NCBI GenBank assembly: GCA_003554235.1
Contig: PWFY01000021.1
Coordinates: forward strand, 1-8,416
DNA: 8,416 nucleotides
Reading direction: 5' to 3'
From: Candidatus Aenigmatarchaeota archaeon
Lineage (GTDB): Archaea; Aenigmatarchaeota; Aenigmatarchaeia; PWEA01
How positions within the stretch are numbered: position 1 is the first letter of the stretch; each line of letters starts with the position of its first letter. A program made the translations under genes and the position numbers. Below the pieces are notes generated by a model, which had not been told where the DNA came from, did not search any database, and saw only the letters and a program-made list of their open reading frames with translations. This document shows, piece after piece, positions 5,948 through 8,416 of this stretch.

Positions 5948-6080
5948 TGGAGCCTCGGGTGGGATTTTCCGAAACCCCCTCTACTTTGGGAATGAAAACA
6001 CTTTTCGAAAGGGTTTTCTTTTGAACCCACGGCCTGCGCCTTACGAGGGCGCCGCTCCGGCCGAGCTGAGCTACCGAGGC
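5948..6080 (-). tRNA. tRNA-Thr(CGT) with a 55-nt T-loop intron
   Basis: On the minus strand: acceptor GCCTCGG (6080-6074) with CCGAGGC (5958-5952), discriminator T at 5951, then an encoded CCA (5950-5948). The D arm is GCTC-AGCTCGGCCGG-AGC, the anticodon arm GCGCC-CTCGTAA-GGCGC giving anticodon CGT (reads ACG), and the variable region AGGCC. The T stem is GTGGG (6030-6026) with CCCAC (5963-5959), but its loop is split: TTCAAA at 6025-6020 and the last T at 5964. Removing 5965-6019 restores the normal TTCAAAT loop and a 75-nt body. U73 agrees with what is known for archaeal tRNA-Thr. A TATA box 29 bases upstream (6105-6114) is well placed. Without intron splicing the T arm could not form, so function depends on the splicing endonuclease accepting this site. 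Confidence 0.9.
5965..6019 (-). other. Non-canonical tRNA intron in the T loop (59/60)
   Basis: A bulge-helix-bulge can be drawn. The T stem GTGGG/CCCAC is the inner helix. A central helix pairs TTC of TTCA (6025-6022) with GAA of GGAA (5970-5967), with one A-G mismatch. The 5' bulge is AAA (6021-6019) and the 3' bulge AAT (5966-5964). The outer helix is GAAA (6018-6015) with TTTC (5974-5971), continuing past a mismatch into CCC/GGG. Cutting after the second base of each bulge gives exactly the mature TTCAAAT loop. The relaxed central helix implies an endonuclease with broad substrate range. Confidence 0.8.
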
Positions 6081-6104
6081 CCAGAGTTTCTTTTTGTTCT
6101 AATG

Positions 6105-6114
6105 TTTAAATATT
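6105..6114. promoter_or_regulatory. Shared bidirectional TATA box for tRNA-Thr and the 153-aa gene
   Basis: TTTAAATATT (AATATTTAAA on the other strand) is the only good TATA element in the 54-base gap between the tRNA and the gene. Its centre is about 29 bases from tRNA position 1 (6080) and about 25 bases from the ATG at 6135, both close to normal archaeal spacing. The rightward transcript would be leaderless, agreeing with the lack of a ribosome site before 6135. Confidence 0.65.
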
Positions 6115-6134
6115 CCTGTAGTCAATAACTTGGT

Positions 6135-6596
6135 ATGTGGGAGGTCCTCTTAAAAGTCTTAACGGGCCTGTTTGCAGGTTTTATAACAGGAATAGTAAGC
6201 TATTCCGTATACAAAAGGCAGGAAGAAGCGCATGTACTTTTGGAGAGACTTATCTACCGCCCGCTTGGGATACCTGAAGATGAGAAACGTTTCAAGAGGA
6301 GGCTCTATATTTATTTTGGGGGTTTTGTTGGCCTCCTGTACGGCATATTCTTCGAATCCTTGAGGATTGCAAATATACTCCAGAGGCTACAATCTCCTAT
6401 ACAGAATCTGACCTTTTTTGGATACACGGTAGGGTTCTCTATAGTTATTTTCCAAGCAATGCTACAGTGGAAGGTGCCAAAGGTTACAAAAAAGATGGCA
6501 GAGCAGTGGTTGATGATAGGATTCGTATTCGGAATCCTTCTGGGTATACTCTTTAACCTGGTTTCTTTCTTCATAGTAGGCCCGTTGCTTCTGTAG
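6135..6596 (+). CDS. Four-helix integral membrane protein, 153 aa, unknown function
   Basis: Hydrophobic segments lie at about residues 5-25, 57-74, 93-112 and 124-149. A charged loop at 27-56 (YKRQEEAHVLLERLIYR, then EDEKRFKRR) and a basic loop at 112-121 (KVPKVTKK) are likely cytoplasmic, which puts both ends inside if the positive-inside rule holds. Small residues are frequent in the helices (GLFAGFITGI, FGGFVGLLYG, FGILLGILF), suggesting tight packing or oligomers. No catalytic or transport motif is visible and I do not recognise the family. The ATG follows the TATA box at 6105-6114 by about 25 bases, so the message is probably leaderless. The stop is 20 bases before the amrS start on the same strand, so the two are likely cotranscribed. 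Confidence 0.75.
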   Translation: MWEVLLKVLTGLFAGFITGIVSYSVYKRQEEAHVLLERLIYRPLGIPEDEKRFKRRLYIYFGGFVGLLYGIFFESLRIANILQRLQSPIQNLTFFGYTVGFSIVIFQAMLQWKVPKVTKKMAEQWLMIGFVFGILLGILFNLVSFFIVGPLLL

Positions 6597-6616
6597 GCTA
6601 AAAGCCGGTGTAAACA

Positions 6617-7654
6617 ATGGAAAGAGAATCAGAGATTTATGAAAAAATAGGAAATGGTAAGGTTAAGTGCGGGGTATGTCCCAGACGCTGTACAATAAAA
6701 GAAGGGGGGAGAGGGTTCTGTGGTGTGAGGGAAAACAGGAACGGAAGGTTATTTTCTCTAGTTTATGGGAAGGCCGTATCATCTAGTATTGATCCTATAG
6801 AGAAGAAACCTCTTTTCCATTTCGCTCCTGGCAGTAGAGCACTGTCTATCGCTACTCTAGGATGCAACCTCCGCTGTGATTTTTGCCAGAACTTCAGTAT
6901 TTCACAGGACTGGGAGGGTATAAGCGGCGAAGAAATAAAACCAGAGGAGGTCAAAAATCAGGCAGAGATGTATAGGTGCCAGGGAATTGCATACACATAC
7001 ACAGAACCCACAATATTTCTAGAGTATGCATACGACACTATGAAGGAAGGGGTACCTGACTTCTACAATGTTTTTGTTTCAAATGGTTACATGACAAAGG
7101 AAGCTTTAAAAAAGGTTTCTCCATATTTAGACGCCATAAACATTGATCTAAAGGGAGGAGAAGAGTTTTACAGAGAACACTGTGGTGTCCAAGACCTCGA
7201 ACCAATATTTGAAACTCTAAAGGAGCTGGCGGATAGTAAAACACATGTCGAGATCACAAACTTAATAATACCCGGAGAAAACGACACAGACGATGAGATA
7301 AGGGAAAGAGTAAAATGGATAAAGAAAAATATGGGAAGAGATGTCCCCGTCCACTTCTCTCGTTTCCGTCCTGACTTCAGGATGAAGGACAAGGAGTCAA
7401 CGCCCTTGGAAACACTTGAAAGAGCTTTGAAAATAGGTAGAGAAGAGGGTCTCTATTATGTTTACTGTGGAAACGTACCCGGCCACAGTTCAGAATCAAC
7501 ATACTGTCCGAAGTGTCAGAATATTCTTATCAAGAGAGAGGGTTTTTCGGTAGATGCCTTCCACCTAACCAAAGAAATGAGATGTTACAACTGTGGTGAA
7601 GACATAAACATAAAGGGAAAGAGTTGGATACCCAAAAAACTATTTAAAGGTTGA
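6617..7654 (+). CDS. amrS: AmmeMemoRadiSam system radical SAM enzyme AmrS
   Basis: This is a full-length 345-residue member. The N-terminal Cys knuckle is CGVCPRRC (18-25) with Cys 35, typical of this family and of pyruvate-formate-lyase-activase relatives. The radical SAM cluster motif CNLRCDFC (Cys 83, 87, 90) should bind the 4Fe-4S cluster and S-adenosylmethionine. YTYTEPTIFLEY, NGYM and AINIDLKG are the family's barrel-strand blocks, and HFSRFRPDF follows. A C-terminal pair of knuckles, CPKC (297-300) and CYNC (323-326), probably binds zinc or iron. AmrS is known by gene association with AMMECR1 and Memo proteins and is predicted to act in a modification pathway; its reaction on a native substrate is not established as far as I know. 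No AMMECR1 or Memo gene lies in the window. The start is supported by GGTG six bases upstream. It sits in a rightward set with a membrane protein and a conserved 143-residue protein. Confidence 0.93.
   Translation: MERESEIYEKIGNGKVKCGVCPRRCTIKEGGRGFCGVRENRNGRLFSLVYGKAVSSSIDPIEKKPLFHFAPGSRALSIATLGCNLRCDFCQNFSISQDWEGISGEEIKPEEVKNQAEMYRCQGIAYTYTEPTIFLEYAYDTMKEGVPDFYNVFVSNGYMTKEALKKVSPYLDAINIDLKGGEEFYREHCGVQDLEPIFETLKELADSKTHVEITNLIIPGENDTDDEIRERVKWIKKNMGRDVPVHFSRFRPDFRMKDKESTPLETLERALKIGREEGLYYVYCGNVPGHSSESTYCPKCQNILIKREGFSVDAFHLTKEMRCYNCGEDINIKGKSWIPKKLFKG
7640..7649 (+). promoter_or_regulatory. Possible internal TATA box at the 3' end of amrS
   Basis: CTATTTAAAG overlaps the last codons of amrS and is centred about 33 bases before the ATG at 7678. 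It could drive the 143-residue gene independently with a leader of about 7 nt. Since it also encodes LFK in amrS, it may be chance. Confidence 0.35.
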
Positions 7655-7677
7655 GAAGGATAAAGGGTGCGGTAAGC

Positions 7678-8109
7678 ATGCACGAGGAATACGCAAGAGA
7701 AAAGGTAGAAAAAGGCTGGATACGCGCCAGAGCTCACATAGAAGTCATGGCAATAAAAGAGAAGGCGGCAGAGAAAGCGTTAGAAAACCATATTGAGAAA
7801 ATAGAAGAAGCAGAGGGCATTGAGATATACAGAAAGGAATTCGATGAACCTGAAGTAGTGGAAAATCCACCCACAAAAAAAGCCAACAAGGCCTATTCCC
7901 AGTTCTGTGAAATTGAATTTGTAGTCCCTTCTGTTAAGAACCTGGTACGTTTCTCTATGATATTTGGACCTTCGTCCCTGGAAATAATAGAACCTGAGAA
8001 AAAGGTAATAAAAATAGACGAGCTTCAAGATATAGCAAACAGTGTAGCAGCCCTTATACATCAGTACGCTTCTCAGGGTGCAGGGGGTATAGTTACATCC
8101 CCCGACTGA
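7678..8109 (+). CDS. Conserved archaeal alpha/beta protein, 143 aa, unknown function
   Basis: The ATG at 7678 has GGGTG eight bases upstream (7665-7669); a TTG at 7651 overlapping the amrS stop would add nine residues but has no ribosome site. The predicted layout is strand-helix-strand: WIRARAHIEVMA (14-25), a helix (26-46), EIYRKEFDEPEVVE (49-62), a linker, then FCEIEFVVPSVKNLVRFSMIF (76-96), PSSLEIIEPEKKVI (98-111) and a final helix DELQDIANSVAALIHQYA (114-131), ending GAGGIVTSPD. Duplicated beta-alpha-beta units with a 'PSSxEIxEPE' block followed by a C-terminal helix ending in a 'LxxLIHxY'-type motif are what I recall from uncharacterised proteins of many DPANN and some other archaea. 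No active-site residues are evident. It is the last gene of the rightward set, 23 bases after amrS, so a shared transcript is likely. Confidence 0.8.
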   Translation: MHEEYAREKVEKGWIRARAHIEVMAIKEKAAEKALENHIEKIEEAEGIEIYRKEFDEPEVVENPPTKKANKAYSQFCEIEFVVPSVKNLVRFSMIFGPSSLEIIEPEKKVIKIDELQDIANSVAALIHQYASQGAGGIVTSPD

Positions 8110-8119
8110 AACGTTTCAG
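8106..8119. repeat. Perfect 14-base palindrome over the stop codon
   Basis: CTGAAACGTTTCAG is fully self-complementary and includes the TGA stop of the 143-residue gene (8107-8109). It lies about 20 bases upstream of the TATA box of the next gene, where an archaeal regulator could bind. No T-run follows immediately, so it is not an obvious terminator. Its role is unknown. Confidence 0.5.
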
Positions 8120-8140
8120 AAAGTCACCGAACAATTTCTT

Positions 8141-8150
8141 AAAATATTTA
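8141..8150 (+). promoter_or_regulatory. TATA box of the right-edge gene
   Basis: AAAATATTTA is centred about 28 bases before the ATG at 8174, so the transcript would begin at or a base or two before the start codon, making it leaderless. No ribosome site is present, in agreement. Confidence 0.6.
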
Positions 8151-8173
8151 TTTCTCCAAACAAAGCTTTAGGT

Positions 8174-8416
8174 ATGAAGAAACTTTTGTTGGGAATAGTT
8201 GTAGGATTCATTTTATTTTCAGGTGTATCGAGCGCGGGGAGCATAAGTTTCTACAGGAGAGAAGTTGAGATAAGCCCATCTGAAGCAAATGTGGAAGATA
8301 CTTTGATATTTGAGAGTTCTCCGGAAAAAATGGAAATACCTTTGTTGTTTGAAATACATGATTTCTCATCGAGATCTACATTTGAAGAGCATGAATGTGT
8401 TTTTGAGGACAAGGAA
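8174..8416 (+). CDS. Secreted or membrane-anchored protein, N-terminal 81 residues only
   Basis: The frame starts MKKLLLGIVVGFILFSGVSS and stays open to the window edge. Residues 1-21 are a textbook signal peptide: two lysines, a hydrophobic core and a VSSA cleavage-like site. The mature part begins GSISFYRREVEISPSEANVE, followed by DTLIFESSPEKMEIPLLFEI and a segment with one Cys at residue 75. The run of strands after the signal, with 'VEISPSEANVEDTLIFES', resembles the first strands of an Ig-like or beta-sandwich surface domain, but too little is visible to name it. It has its own TATA box 28 bases upstream and is separated by 64 bases from the preceding stop, so it is probably a separate transcription unit. 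Confidence 0.7.
   Translation, partial: MKKLLLGIVVGFILFSGVSSAGSISFYRREVEISPSEANVEDTLIFESSPEKMEIPLLFEIHDFSSRSTFEEHECVFEDKE

Noticed and set aside
5994..6018. GAAAAC/GTTTTC hairpin as a terminator
   Set aside because: It lies inside the tRNA-Thr intron and competes with the splice fold, but nothing suggests termination there.
5940..6128. Open frame of 62 codons over tRNA-Thr
   Set aside because: It lies across the tRNA gene and its intron, so it is not coding.

Overview
The window looks archaeal. Start codons are preceded by A/T-rich TATA-type boxes at about 25-35 bases (TTTAAATATT, TTTATATAAA, AAAATATTTA), several genes would be leaderless or nearly so, others carry GGTG or GGAGGTG ribosome sites, and both tRNA genes are interrupted by introns with bulge-helix-bulge geometry. 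Several small proteins of no known function (213, 97 and 143 residues) resemble, from memory, families shared among DPANN-type archaea. That placement is an inference. The surface protein is very acidic, which may suggest a saline habitat.

Layout. Positions 1-2387 (+) hold the 3' part of a large acidic surface protein built from at least seven InlB-type B-repeats and two CARDB/Ig-like spacers. It stops inside what looks like the start of another repeat, directly against a tRNA-Leu(CAA) gene on the opposite strand (2388-2534). That tRNA has a canonical 37/38 intron and an unexplained insertion of about 12 bases in the D arm. Positions 2558-3887 (-) carry three small cytoplasmic genes. Positions 4174-4776 (+) encode a membrane-anchored protein of a family I associate with bacteria. 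It is preceded by a long leader with a possible 36-codon ORF. Convergent to it, 4804-5814 (-) encodes a secreted-domain plus multi-helix membrane protein.

Positions 5948-6080 (-) hold tRNA-Thr(CGU) with an intron in the T loop, a rare place. One TATA element at 6105-6114 appears to serve both this tRNA and the rightward gene set at 6135-8109: a four-helix membrane protein, the radical SAM enzyme AmrS of the AmmeMemoRadiSam system, and a conserved 143-residue protein. The last gene (8174 to the right edge) begins a secreted or membrane-anchored protein with its own leaderless promoter.

Themes: cell-surface and membrane proteins dominate; no mobile-element genes or CRISPR array are visible. 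The most unusual signals are the T-loop intron of tRNA-Thr, the odd D arm of tRNA-Leu, and the truncated-looking surface protein abutting a tRNA 3' end.
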